This document shows, piece after piece, positions 1 to 8,187 of a stretch of DNA of 64,000 nucleotides. Source of the stretch: Pseudogemmobacter sp044142105. GTDB lineage: Bacteria > Pseudomonadota > Alphaproteobacteria > Rhodobacterales > Rhodobacteraceae. The notes beneath the pieces were generated by a model that was not told where the DNA came from, ran no database searches, and worked only from the letters and a program-made list of their open reading frames with translations. The stretch is from contig NZ_JBGTYM010000007.1 of NCBI RefSeq assembly GCF_044142105.1, forward strand, positions 62,001 through 126,000, written 5' to 3'. The translations under genes were made by a program, and so were the position numbers. The stretch's first letter is position 1. Each line of letters opens with the position of its first letter.

Positions 1-16
1 GGCCCATGGCAAGGCG

Positions 17-676
17 TCAGTCGCCCGTCGCCACGAGCTGCCAATTCGGGTCGTCCACGCCCATGCGGCGGGCGAAGGTCCAGACATCGCGCTGGCGCTT
101 GATGCTCTTGGCATCGCCCTCGACCACCTCGCCCGCCTTGTTGCGGACGACCTGGGTCAGCTCGCCCACAAAACGCACGGTGATTTCGGCAAAGCCCGAA
201 TTGCGATCGAAGGTCGCCTCTTGCAGCGCCATTTCCTTGAGGCCGACGAAATTGGCCTCGATGGTCAGCCCGTCGCGGGCGCGCTGTTCGATCACTTCGG
301 TAAAGCTCGCCTCGACCTCATCGGCCAGGAAGGGGCGGACCGGGTCGATATCGCCACGTTCGAAGGCCATGAGGATCATCTCATAGGCCTGGCGCGCGCC
401 GGCCAGGAAGGGGCTGACGCTGAACGAGGGTTCAGCCAGTTTCATCGCGGCGAGGGCCTTGGCGGAGGACGAGCCATCGGGCACATGGTCGATGATATCG
501 CGGTCGGGGCCGCCCTCGATCACCTCAAAGTCACGCTTGACCTGGGGACGCACATCTTCCAGCGGGATGGGGGGCTTTTCAAAGCCGTCGCGAGTGCCCA
601 GAACCGAGCGGAGTTTCAGGATCAGGAAGACCGCGATCCCGGCGAGAACAAGAAGTTGGATCAGCGAGGAATTCAC
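17..676 (-). CDS. Tim44-domain membrane-anchored protein
   Basis: This 219-residue protein has one N-terminal membrane segment (about residues 3-20, rich in Leu, Ile and Val), a charged linker, and a C-terminal globular half (about 85-219) resembling the Tim44-like domain of alphaproteobacteria, which is related to the mitochondrial import motor subunit. It is probably attached to the inner membrane with the domain in the cytoplasm. I chose the GTG at 676 because GGAG lies just upstream and translation from there begins at the membrane helix. The frame is open further upstream, but that extension runs into the opposite-strand fxsA region and looks non-coding. It is divergent from fxsA and secB, a neighbourhood I recall from related bacteria and one that suggests a role in protein export or membrane quality control. 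The family assignment is fairly sure; the function is inferred. Confidence 0.8.
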   Translation of the reverse strand: MNSSLIQLLVLAGIAVFLILKLRSVLGTRDGFEKPPIPLEDVRPQVKRDFEVIEGGPDRDIIDHVPDGSSSAKALAAMKLAEPSFSVSPFLAGARQAYEMILMAFERGDIDPVRPFLADEVEASFTEVIEQRARDGLTIEANFVGLKEMALQEATFDRNSGFAEITVRFVGELTQVVRNKAGEVVEGDAKSIKRQRDVWTFARRMGVDDPNWQLVATGD

Positions 677-795
677 GGGCAAGCTCCGAAGGAATAGGAA
701 AGCCCGGCTTGAGGCCGGGGGGTTGGTCCCTATGTAGGGGCGGGGCGGGTTCAAGTAAACCTTGGGCCCCATCTTGCAGGCAAAGGATATGAGAA

Positions 796-1293
796 ATGTG
801 GTTGATCCTGGCGTTTCTTGCCTGGCCGCTGGTGGAAATCGCGCTTTTTGTCGCGATTGGCGGGACGATCGGGGTCTGGGCCACGCTGGCCTGGGTGCTT
901 CTGAGCGGGGTTCTGGGCGTCTTGGTGATGCGGCTGACTGCCGCACGCAGCGCCCTGAAGCTGCGCCAGGGCCTGTCGGCCTTGCGCCAGCCGGGGGCAG
1001 AAATCGCAGGCGGCGCCTTCGGCATGCTGGCGGGGGTGCTGCTGATCCTGCCGGGCTTTCTGACCGACGCCCTGGGCCTGTTGCTGTTGGTGCCGCCCGT
1101 GCAGCGGCTTCTGGCCCGCGCGCTCCTGGCCAGGGCCGTGGTGATGACCCGGAGCACAGGCACGGCGCGGCCGGGTGGCCGCGACGATGTGATCGACGGC
1201 GACTGGACGGAAGTGCCCCCCGAAACGCCGCGCGGAATCGGACGGCCGCAGGGCACTTCGGGCTGGACGCGGGACGAGGGGCACCGGCACTAG
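796..1293 (+). CDS. fxsA: FxsA family membrane protein
   Basis: This 165-residue inner-membrane protein carries the FxsA family layout. There are two hydrophobic helices in the first 50 residues, a short basic amphipathic stretch, then the Gly-rich hydrophobic segment containing GMLAGVLLILPGFLTD (about residues 75-90), and a hydrophilic cytoplasmic tail. In E. coli FxsA affects exclusion of phage T7; a general function is not known. The tail is Asp/Glu/Arg-rich and low in order. It sits 85 bp upstream of secB on the same strand and divergent from the Tim44-domain gene. The start ATG opens directly with the hydrophobic helix (MWLILAFLAWP), as in other members. Confidence 0.85.
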   Translation: MWLILAFLAWPLVEIALFVAIGGTIGVWATLAWVLLSGVLGVLVMRLTAARSALKLRQGLSALRQPGAEIAGGAFGMLAGVLLILPGFLTDALGLLLLVPPVQRLLARALLARAVVMTRSTGTARPGGRDDVIDGDWTEVPPETPRGIGRPQGTSGWTRDEGHRH

Positions 1294-1378
1294 ACGCCTA
1301 TTGCATTGAGCGTGCGCGGCCCCTCTGCTAGGCAACCGTCAGGTCATTCGGGCCGATAAGGCCCCCGAGGAGGTACTG

Positions 1379-1894
1379 ATGACGGAAGACGTCACCGCGC
1401 CCAACGGCGCCCCATCGCCCGCCGCGCCGCAAGTGCGGATGCAGGTCCTGGCACAATATGTCCGGGACATGAGCTTTGAGAACATGGTCGCCCGCAAGGG
1501 TCTGGCCGGGGGCGACGTGCAGCCCGATATCGAAGTGGCGGTCAGCCTGGATGCGCGCAAACGCGCAGCCGAGCACCAGTATGATATCGTGATGAAGTTC
1601 AAGGTCACGTCGAAGAACAAGGTCAACAGCGAGATTCTGTTCCTGCTGGAACTGGAATATGGCGGGACCTTCCATGTCGAGGGCATTCCCGAAGCGCAGC
1701 TTCACCCCTTCCTGCTGATCGAATGCCCGCGCATCCTGTTCCCCTTCGTGCGCCGCATCATCAGCGACGTGACGCGCGATGGCGGCTTCCCGCCCTTGAA
1801 CGTGGATCAGGTGGATTTCATGGCGCTGTATCGCCAGGAGATGGCCCGCCGCGCCCAGGCCGCGGCCGCGCCGGCCGCCGCCACGCCGAACTGA
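1379..1894 (+). CDS. secB: Protein-export chaperone SecB
   Basis: SecB is the tetrameric cytosolic chaperone that holds preproteins unfolded and hands them to SecA. The 171-residue product has the family core, including the segments AQYVRDMSFEN (about residues 22-32), a central beta-rich region with LLELEYGGTF, and the LLIECPRILFPFVRRIISD block (about residues 113-131). An Ala/Pro-rich C-terminal tail follows, as in other alphaproteobacterial SecB proteins. A GAGGAGG Shine-Dalgarno sequence lies 5 bases before the ATG. The gene ends 4 bp before the convergent nagA stop, with no intrinsic terminator visible. Confidence 0.95.
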   Translation: MTEDVTAPNGAPSPAAPQVRMQVLAQYVRDMSFENMVARKGLAGGDVQPDIEVAVSLDARKRAAEHQYDIVMKFKVTSKNKVNSEILFLLELEYGGTFHVEGIPEAQLHPFLLIECPRILFPFVRRIISDVTRDGGFPPLNVDQVDFMALYRQEMARRAQAAAAPAAATPN

Positions 1895-1898
1895 GGCG

Positions 1899-2999
1899 TC
1901 AGGCCAGCCTTTCCCCGCCGCGCCACACGCCGCGCAGGGAAAGGTCTGGCCCCAGATGCACGAAATCCGCCCGGGCGCCCGGGCGGAGATGCCCCAGATC
2001 GGCGCGGCCCAGCAGCGCCGCCGGGCGCGCGCTGGCCATGGCGAAGGCCGTCTCGGGTGCCACGCCGCAAAGCCGGACCAGATTGGCGATGGCCTGCGGC
2101 AGGGTCAGATCGGCCCCGGCCAGCGTGCCATCGGCCAGGGTCAGCCGCCCGTCGCGCCGCAGGATGCGCCGCCCGCCCAGCGTGAATTCGGTGATCGCGC
2201 TGCCCGCCGGGGCCATCGCATCGGACACCAGATAGATCCTGTCGCTGGCGGCCAGGGCGATCCGCATCACCGCCGGATGCACATGCAGCCCATCGGCGAT
2301 CAGCCCGCATTGCACCTGCTGTGTCATCGCCGCCCCGGCAAGCCCGGGCTCGCGGTTGCCAAGCTGGCTCATGGCGTTGAAGAGATGGGTCACCGCCCGC
2401 GCCCCGGCGGCGAAGGCGGCTGTCGCCTCGTCATGGCTGCATTCGCTATGGCCCAGCGCCACGATCACGCCCGCCGCCGAAAGACGCGCGATCTGCTCGG
2501 GCGTGACCGCCGCCGGGGCGACCGTGATCAGCAGGGCGGGCAGGCGTTTCCGGGCATCGCAGAGCCTGTTCAGGTCGTCTTCCACCATCGGCCGGATCAG
2601 CGCCGGATCATGCGCCCCCTTGCGGCGCGGGTCGAGATGCGGGCCTTCCAGATGCAGGCCCAGGAAACCGGGATGGCGGCAGGCGGCCGCCGCCTCGATC
2701 AGCGCGGCGGTCGCCTGGGCCGTGTCGGTGATCAGCGTCGGCAAGACGCCCGTCGCGCCAAGCCGGGCATGGATGTCGCAGAAGGCATTCAGATCTTGGG
2801 TCGTGGTGGAACCCGAGATCATCCTGCCGCCCGCCCCGTTCACCTGCAGGTCGAGAAGACCGGGCAGCACGTAGCCGCCATCAAGCAGAATCGTCTCTGC
2901 GCCTGCGGATTCGGCGATCTTTCCATCCTGAACCGTCAGGCCGCCCGGGCGCAGCGCCGTGCCATCGAAGATCCGGGCGCCGGCATAGGTGACAGCCAT
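1899..2999 (-). CDS. nagA: N-acetylglucosamine-6-phosphate deacetylase
   Basis: NagA removes the acetyl group from GlcNAc-6-phosphate to give glucosamine-6-phosphate plus acetate in the cytoplasm. The 366-residue protein shows the amidohydrolase family marks: LHLEGPHL at residues 115-122, GHSECSHDEA at 183-192, THLFNAM at 204-210, and the catalytic Asp in SDAMAP at residue 260. Length matches the family. Its ATG overlaps the stop of the upstream SIS-domain gene (ATGA), so the two are translationally coupled and form the GntR-SIS-nagA operon. The product of NagA is the expected substrate of the SIS-domain deaminase encoded next door. Confidence 0.93.
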   Translation of the reverse strand: MAVTYAGARIFDGTALRPGGLTVQDGKIAESAGAETILLDGGYVLPGLLDLQVNGAGGRMISGSTTTQDLNAFCDIHARLGATGVLPTLITDTAQATAALIEAAAACRHPGFLGLHLEGPHLDPRRKGAHDPALIRPMVEDDLNRLCDARKRLPALLITVAPAAVTPEQIARLSAAGVIVALGHSECSHDEATAAFAAGARAVTHLFNAMSQLGNREPGLAGAAMTQQVQCGLIADGLHVHPAVMRIALAASDRIYLVSDAMAPAGSAITEFTLGGRRILRRDGRLTLADGTLAGADLTLPQAIANLVRLCGVAPETAFAMASARPAALLGRADLGHLRPGARADFVHLGPDLSLRGVWRGGERLA

Positions 3000-4021
3000 C
3001 AGACGGTCTCCGTGACCTTGCGCAGATGCGGCGGGGTGTCGGGGTCAAAGCCGCGGCGGCGCGACAGGCCCTCGGCAAAGGCATAGAAGGAGACGCTGGC
3101 CACCAGCGGCGCGACAAGCGGATGCAGGTTGGCCACCGAAGGCAGGGTGACGGCACCCCTGGCATTGGCGCCGGTCAGGAAGACATCGGCCCCCTGCCCA
3201 GCCAGATGTTCCGCCGTGGCGACGACATGGGACAGCGCCGCATCCTGAACGCCCAGGGCGAAGACCGGGAAATGCGCCTGCACGATGGCGGCGGGGCCAT
3301 GCAGCACCTCAGCCGCCGAATAGGCCTCGGCATGAAGGCCGCAGACCTCTTTCAGCTTGAGCGCCGCCTCGCTGGCAATGGCGAAGGCCGGGCCGCGGCC
3401 CAGAACATAGGCCTGACCCGCCCGCGACAGCCGGTCGGACAAGGGCGACCAGTCGAGCGTCAGCGCCTGATCAAAGGCGCGGGGCAGGTCTTGCAGGGCG
3501 GCAGCGAGCTCAGCATCCTGCCGCCAGGCCGCGAGAAGGGCCAGGCCCGCCAGAACCGAGGTCACGAAAGTCTTGGTCGCGGCGACGCTTTGTTCGGTGC
3601 CCGCGCGCAACGGCAGGCAATGGGCGCTGACCTGGGCCATAGGGCTGTCGGCGAAGTTGGTGATCGCCACCGTCGCCGCCCCGCCCGAACCCGCTGCGCG
3701 CATCATCTCGACAATGTCGGGGCTGCGGCCGGATTGCGAGATGCCCAGGCAGGCCGCGCCCTGAAGGCGCAGGGGGCGGCCATAGACCGACGCGACCGAA
3801 GGCCCGACCGAGGCGACGGGAATGCCCGCCAGCAACTCGACCGCATATTTCAGATAGGTCGCCGCATGATCGGACGAGCCGCGCGCCACGGTGATCACCA
3901 ATGCCGGGTCGAGATTCCGCAGTGTCAGAGCCGCTTTTTCGACATCCGCGCCGCTGTCGCGCAGAAAGCGCGCCGTCACTTCGGGGATTTCTGCCACTTC
4001 GCGTAGCATATGCGAGGTCAT
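2999..4021 (-). CDS. SIS-domain aminosugar-phosphate deaminase/isomerase
   Basis: The 340-residue protein consists of two SIS (sugar isomerase) domains, equivalent to the isomerase half of glucosamine-6-phosphate synthase without its glutaminase domain. Recognisable are ARGSSDHAA (about 45-53), ISQSGRSPD (about 92-100) and the EVLHGP element near residue 240. The C-terminus ends in a basic RRGFDPDTPPHLRKVT segment like that of GlmS. Stand-alone proteins of this kind are typically NagB-II/AgaS-type deaminases that turn glucosamine-6-phosphate into fructose-6-phosphate and ammonia. Position between gntR and nagA with 4-bp or shorter overlaps on both sides supports that role. No separate nagB is present in the window. 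Confidence 0.85.
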   Translation of the reverse strand: MTSHMLREVAEIPEVTARFLRDSGADVEKAALTLRNLDPALVITVARGSSDHAATYLKYAVELLAGIPVASVGPSVASVYGRPLRLQGAACLGISQSGRSPDIVEMMRAAGSGGAATVAITNFADSPMAQVSAHCLPLRAGTEQSVAATKTFVTSVLAGLALLAAWRQDAELAAALQDLPRAFDQALTLDWSPLSDRLSRAGQAYVLGRGPAFAIASEAALKLKEVCGLHAEAYSAAEVLHGPAAIVQAHFPVFALGVQDAALSHVVATAEHLAGQGADVFLTGANARGAVTLPSVANLHPLVAPLVASVSFYAFAEGLSRRRGFDPDTPPHLRKVTETV

Positions 4022-4782
4022 GCCGGGCCTCCTTCGGGGGCGAGTTTCAGTTCGACAGCGAAGTCATAGGCATCGCCGCGATAGAGCGATCGGGTGTATT
4101 CGACGACACGGCCATCCGGCAGGTAGCCGATCCGCTCGATCCGCAGGCCGGCAGCGCCGGAGGCGACACCCAGATGCTCGGCATCACGGGGCGAGAGGTT
4201 GGCGGCAGAGATACGCTGCACGGCGCGGACCGGGCGCTGGCCATTGCGCTGAAGCACGGCATAGAGACTGGTCTCGACCGCTTCGGGGTCGGGCAGGGCG
4301 GAAAGCGGCAGGGCGGCGCGCTCGATTGCCAGGGGGACACCATCGGACCGGCGCACCCGTTCCAGCCGCGCCACCCGCGCGCCGGGGCCAAGGCCCAGCG
4401 CCATGCTTTCCTCGGGCGCGGGCGCGTCGATGCGGCGCGAGAGCCAGATCGAATCGACCGTGCGTCCCCGCCGAGCCATGTCTTCGGTGAAGGAAGTCAG
4501 CAGCGAGAGCGCCTGCTCCAGCCGTTCGACCCGGGGGGCGACGAAGGTGCCCGAACCCCGGCGCTGCACCAATTGACCGGCGGAAACCAGTTCTTGAATG
4601 GCCTTGCGCACGGTGACGCGCGACAGGCCGGTCATGGCGGCAAGGTCGCGCTCGGGCGGCAGGCTGTCGCCGGGGGCAAGCCGCGCGGCCTGGATGCTCT
4701 CGGCGATACGGCGCTGGAGTTGCAGGTAAAGCGGACCGGAGCCCGGATCCGCGAAATCGCCGGGATCGAAGGCCAGGTTCAT
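4018..4782 (-). CDS. GntR/HutC-family regulator of the amino-sugar locus
   Basis: This 254-residue transcription factor has an N-terminal winged helix (about residues 14-80, with PPERDLAAMTGLSRVTVRKA) and a C-terminal UbiC-transcription-regulator-associated ligand domain, the HutC/NagR architecture. Such proteins usually sense a phosphorylated amino sugar. The frame is open to 4911, but I chose the ATG at 4782 because it starts the conserved region and leaves the palindromic operator candidate at 4884-4906 outside the coding sequence. The stop codon overlaps the SIS gene. It is divergent from the murQ-like/ABC operon and probably represses both directions. Confidence 0.85.
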   Translation of the reverse strand: MNLAFDPGDFADPGSGPLYLQLQRRIAESIQAARLAPGDSLPPERDLAAMTGLSRVTVRKAIQELVSAGQLVQRRGSGTFVAPRVERLEQALSLLTSFTEDMARRGRTVDSIWLSRRIDAPAPEESMALGLGPGARVARLERVRRSDGVPLAIERAALPLSALPDPEAVETSLYAVLQRNGQRPVRAVQRISAANLSPRDAEHLGVASGAAGLRIERIGYLPDGRVVEYTRSLYRGDAYDFAVELKLAPEGGPA

Positions 4783-4883
4783 GCTGCCTGCCCCGCCCGG
4801 ATGCAGGCGGAGATATCCGTTTTGCCGAAGAAAGCCGCCATGCCGCACCCCCGTGCCGATCTGGCCATGGAAGATACCATGAT

Positions 4884-4970
4884 AATACCAATTTGGAAGT
4901 GGTATTGCCAATCTTCGGCAAATCTAGCCAGATTCGGCGTTTCTGCACAAGAGGCTTTACAAGTGGTATT
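4884..4970. promoter_or_regulatory. Candidate GntR operator pair in divergent promoter region
   Basis: The 222-bp divergent gap between gntR and the murQ-like gene contains a perfect 7-bp inverted repeat, AATACCA at 4884-4890 and TGGTATT at 4900-4906. It also has a 10-bp direct repeat, AAGTGGTATT, at 4897-4906 and again at 4961-4970, 64 bp apart (about six helical turns). The second copy lies 34 bp before the murQ-like ATG. The local sequence is clearly more AT-rich than its surroundings. I infer binding sites for the adjacent GntR-family protein controlling both operons. Confidence 0.6.
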
Positions 4971-5004
4971 ATTTTGGCATCATCAAATCATCAGGGGGAA
5001 TCAC

Positions 5005-5886
5005 ATGGCCGAACGCTCTACCGAAGCGCGTCATCCGTCTGCGGACGGGCTGCACCGGGTTCCGGCTGCCGAGGCGCTGGCCCGGTTGCTTGCGGCGCAG
5101 ACGGCGTCTTTGGGCTGTGTTCTGCCTGCCCTTCCGGCCTTGGAGCGCGCCGCCGTGGCGGCGACCGAGGCGCTGCGATCGGGGGGCAAGCTGGCCTATG
5201 CCGGGGCGGGGTCTTCGGGCGTGATGGCCCTTTCGGATTGTCTGGAACTGGCCGGAACCTTCGGCATCCCGCCGGAACGCACACCCATGCTTTTCGCGGG
5301 CGGGGCCGCGGCGCTGCTGCATATGCAGGGCGCGGTCGAGGATGATCCGGCGCTGGCCGCGGCGGATTTCGCCCGGGCCGGGCTGGGCAGGGGCGACGCG
5401 GTGATCTGTGTCTCCGCCTCGGGCGGCACGCCCTATACGGTCGAGGTCGCGCGGCTGGCCCGGGCAGAGGGGAGCACGGTGATCGGCATCGCCAATGTCG
5501 GCGGGTCAGCCCTGCTGGCGGGTGCCGATATTCCCGTGCTGCTGGAGACCGGGGCCGAAGTGGTGGCCGGGTCGACGCGCCTGGCGGCGGGCACCGCGCA
5601 GAAAGCCGCCCTCAACCTGATTTCGGTGCTGATGGGCCTGGGCCTGGGCCATGTGCATGACGGGTTCATGGTCAATCTGGTGGCCGACAATGCCAAGCTG
5701 CGCGACCGCGCGGCGGGGATCGTGCAGGCGCTTTCAGGCCGCGATTTCAGCCATGCCGGAGCCGCTTTGGAGATGACGCAGGGTGCCGTGAAACTCGCCA
5801 TCCTGGTCGCGCGCGGGCGCAGCGCCGCCGAGGCCGCAGAGGATTTGCAACGGACGGCGGGGCATCTTGCCCCGCTGATGGACTGA
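5005..5886 (+). CDS. murQ: MurQ-family N-acetylmuramic acid 6-phosphate etherase (variant)
   Basis: The 293-residue protein matches MurQ over its whole length. MurQ cleaves the lactyl ether of MurNAc-6-phosphate to give GlcNAc-6-phosphate and lactate. The SIS core GAGSSG is at residues 67-72, the two family acidic catalytic positions appear as E81 (before LAGTFG) and E112 (GAVEDD), and the hallmark GSTRLAAGTAQK and NAKLRDRA segments are present. Two arginines that I recall as conserved in MurQ (TSGR and SGRTPY) are replaced here by Val73 and Gly141, so the substrate may differ. The ATG at 5005 is preceded by GGGGGAA; the frame is open much further upstream but only by chance. It is the first gene of the operon with the ABC importer, and its product would feed NagA. 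Confidence 0.8.
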   Translation: MAERSTEARHPSADGLHRVPAAEALARLLAAQTASLGCVLPALPALERAAVAATEALRSGGKLAYAGAGSSGVMALSDCLELAGTFGIPPERTPMLFAGGAAALLHMQGAVEDDPALAAADFARAGLGRGDAVICVSASGGTPYTVEVARLARAEGSTVIGIANVGGSALLAGADIPVLLETGAEVVAGSTRLAAGTAQKAALNLISVLMGLGLGHVHDGFMVNLVADNAKLRDRAAGIVQALSGRDFSHAGAALEMTQGAVKLAILVARGRSAAEAAEDLQRTAGHLAPLMD

Positions 5887-5932
5887 CGAACCAACCGGGC
5901 CGGGAACAGGCCCAGACAGCAGGGAGTTGACG

Positions 5933-7180
5933 ATGATGAAACCGATCCGCTTGGCGCTTCTGACCAGCACGCTTCTGGCGGGCCCGGCGCTGGCCGAAAC
6001 CACGCTGACCATTGAAAGCTGGCGCAATGACGACCTGACCATCTGGCAGGACACGATCATTCCGGCTTTCGAGGCGCAGCACCCCGATATCAAGGTGGTT
6101 TTCGCCCCTTCGGCGCCGACCGAATACAATGCCTCGCTGAATTCCAAGCTCGAGGCCGGATCGGCGGGCGACCTGATCACCTGCCGTCCCTTCGACGCCT
6201 CGCTGGACCTTTACAAGAAGGGCTATCTGGCCGACCTGACCAGCCTTGACGCGATGAAGAATTTCTCGTCGGTCGCGAAATCGGCCTGGCAGACCGATGA
6301 TGGCGCGGCAACCTTCTGCGTCCCGATGGCCTCGGTCATCCACGGTTTCATCTATAACAAGGATGCCTTCGACGCGCTGGGCCTGACCCAGCCCGCGACG
6401 ATGGACGAATTCTACGCCGTGCTCGACAAGATCAAGGCGGATGGCACCTATATCCCGATGGCCATGGGCACCAATGACCAGTGGGAAGCCGCCACGATGG
6501 GCTATCAGAACATCGGGCCGAATTACTGGAAGGGCGAAGAGGGCCGGCTGGCGCTGATCGCGGGCACCCAGAAGCTGACCGATGACGCCTGGGTCCAGCC
6601 CTATCGCGAGCTGGCGAAGTGGAAGGATTATCTGGGCGACGGGTTCGAGGCACAGACCTACCCGGACAGCCAGAACCTGTTCACCCTGGGCCGTGCGGCG
6701 ATCTATCCCGCCGGATCCTGGGAAATCGCGGGCTTCAACACCCAGGCCGGGTTCAAGATGGGCGCCTTCCCGCCGCCGGTGCCTGCCGCGGGCGACACCT
6801 GCTATATCTCGGACCATACCGACATCGCCATCGGCATGAACGCGGCCTCGCCCAATGCCGAAACGGCCAAGACCTTCCTGGAATGGGTCGGCTCGCCCGA
6901 ATTCGCCACCATGTATGCCAATGCGCTGCCAGGCTTCTTCAGCCTGAACTCGACTGCGGTGAAGATGGAGGACCCGCTGGCGCAGGAATTCGTGTCCTGG
7001 CGCGAGAAGTGCCAGCCGACGATCCGCTCGACCTATCAGATCCTGTCGCGCGGCACGCCGAACCTGGAAAACGAGACCTGGAACGCCAGCGCGAACGTCA
7101 TCAAGGGCACCGAGACGCCGGAAGACGCGGGCAAGCGGCTGCAGGAAGGCCTGGCAAGCTGGTACGATCCGCAGAAGTAA
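5933..7180 (+). CDS. Sugar ABC transporter periplasmic binding protein (family 1)
   Basis: This 415-residue extracellular solute-binding protein starts with a Sec signal peptide (MMKPIRLALL..., probable cleavage after ALA at about residue 21). It continues with ETTLTIESWRND, typical of the mature start of CUT1-type sugar-binding proteins. Trp and Asp residues typical of carbohydrate sites are frequent, for example around NDQWEAATMGYQ. The AGGGAG ribosome site at 5921-5926 fits the ATG at 5933 or the one at 5936. It is 46 bp downstream of the murQ-like gene and followed by a GC-rich hairpin before the permease genes, which often keeps binding-protein mRNA more abundant. The ligand is probably an amino sugar or muropeptide sugar, inferred from context only. 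Confidence 0.88.
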   Translation: MMKPIRLALLTSTLLAGPALAETTLTIESWRNDDLTIWQDTIIPAFEAQHPDIKVVFAPSAPTEYNASLNSKLEAGSAGDLITCRPFDASLDLYKKGYLADLTSLDAMKNFSSVAKSAWQTDDGAATFCVPMASVIHGFIYNKDAFDALGLTQPATMDEFYAVLDKIKADGTYIPMAMGTNDQWEAATMGYQNIGPNYWKGEEGRLALIAGTQKLTDDAWVQPYRELAKWKDYLGDGFEAQTYPDSQNLFTLGRAAIYPAGSWEIAGFNTQAGFKMGAFPPPVPAAGDTCYISDHTDIAIGMNAASPNAETAKTFLEWVGSPEFATMYANALPGFFSLNSTAVKMEDPLAQEFVSWREKCQPTIRSTYQILSRGTPNLENETWNASANVIKGTETPEDAGKRLQEGLASWYDPQK

Positions 7181-7198
7181 GCGCGGGCTGAAGGCACG

Positions 7199-7225
7199 GT
7201 CCGGGGGGCTTCGCGCCCCCCGGAC
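7199..7225 (+). terminator. GC-rich stem-loop between binding protein and permease genes
   Basis: A hairpin of about 11 bp can form here: GTCCGGGGGGC (7199-7209), a short TTCGC loop, then its complement ending at 7225. No U-run follows directly, so it more likely acts as an mRNA stabiliser or partial terminator lowering permease expression relative to the binding protein. The element and its right flank resemble the palindrome at 37793-37811. Confidence 0.6.
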
Positions 7226-7266
7226 TCCCTGCGGGAATTTTGAGAACAGAAGAAGGGGGCAAAGGC

Positions 7267-8187
7267 ATGGCGCAGGGTCGGCCGGTGCGCTGGCATATCG
7301 CGGTGTTTCTGGCACCCGCCGTGGCGGTCTATACCGCGCTGATGATCCTGCCCCTGTTCGGGACGCTGGCGCAGAGCCTGTTCAACGAGGATGCGGCCGG
7401 AACGCGGATCTTTGTGGGGCTTGCGAATTTCGCCCGGCTGTTCGGCGAAGCGCTGTGGTCGGACGCGTTCTGGAACGCCCTGGGCAATAATTTCTGGTTC
7501 TTCGTGATCCATATGATCGTGCAGAACCCCATCGGCATCGCGCTGGCCGCCTTGCTGTCTTCGCCCAAGCTGCGGATGGCGGCGTTCTACCGGACCGCGA
7601 TCTTCATTCCCACCATCCTGAGCTTTGTCATCGTCGGCTTCGTCTGGAAGCTGATCCTGTCGCCGATCTGGGGCATCGCACCGGGAATGCTGGACGCGGT
7701 GGGGCTGAAATCCCTGTTCGCGCCCTGGCTAGGCAAAGAGGAATATGCCCTGACCGCGCTGGCGCTGGTCTCGGTCTGGCAATTCGTGGGCATTCCGATG
7801 ATGCTGATCTATGCGGCGCTGCTGAGCATTCCCGATGAGGTGCTGGAAGCGGCCGAAATGGACGGGATCACCGGCTGGTCGCAATTCTGGAAGATCAAGC
7901 TGCCGCTGATCCTGCCCGCGATCGGCATCATCTCGATCCTGACCTTCGTCGGCAATTTCAACGCCTTCGACCTGATCTACGTGGCGCAGGGCGCGCTGGC
8001 GGGACCGGATTTCTCGACAGATATCCTGGGGACCTTCCTTTACCGCACCTTCTTTGGCTTCCAGTTGCAGATCGGCGATCCCTATATGGGCTCGGCCATT
8101 GCGGGGGCCATGTTCGGCATCATTCTGGTGGGGGTCTGCCTGTATCTTTTCGGCATCCAGACCCGGCTTCGGAGGTATCAGTTCTGA
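7267..8187 (+). CDS. Sugar ABC transporter permease (MalF type)
   Basis: This 306-residue inner-membrane protein has about six hydrophobic helices. The EAA loop reads EAAEMDGITGWSQFWKIKLPLILPA (in part, about residues 196-220), which docks the ATPase. It is a CUT1-family MalF/UgpA-like subunit pairing with the next gene. A possible TTG start at 7240 would add nine charged residues. I prefer the ATG at 7267, with AAGGGGG and AAAGG upstream. Its stop TGA overlaps the ATG of the second permease (TGATG), showing translational coupling. Confidence 0.9.
   Translation: MAQGRPVRWHIAVFLAPAVAVYTALMILPLFGTLAQSLFNEDAAGTRIFVGLANFARLFGEALWSDAFWNALGNNFWFFVIHMIVQNPIGIALAALLSSPKLRMAAFYRTAIFIPTILSFVIVGFVWKLILSPIWGIAPGMLDAVGLKSLFAPWLGKEEYALTALALVSVWQFVGIPMMLIYAALLSIPDEVLEAAEMDGITGWSQFWKIKLPLILPAIGIISILTFVGNFNAFDLIYVAQGALAGPDFSTDILGTFLYRTFFGFQLQIGDPYMGSAIAGAMFGIILVGVCLYLFGIQTRLRRYQF

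Noticed and set aside
1..7. A possible start codon of a following gene (ATG on the minus strand at 7) after the Tim44-domain gene.
   Set aside because: Only 7 bases are visible, so no protein can be assessed, and the ribosome site is weak.
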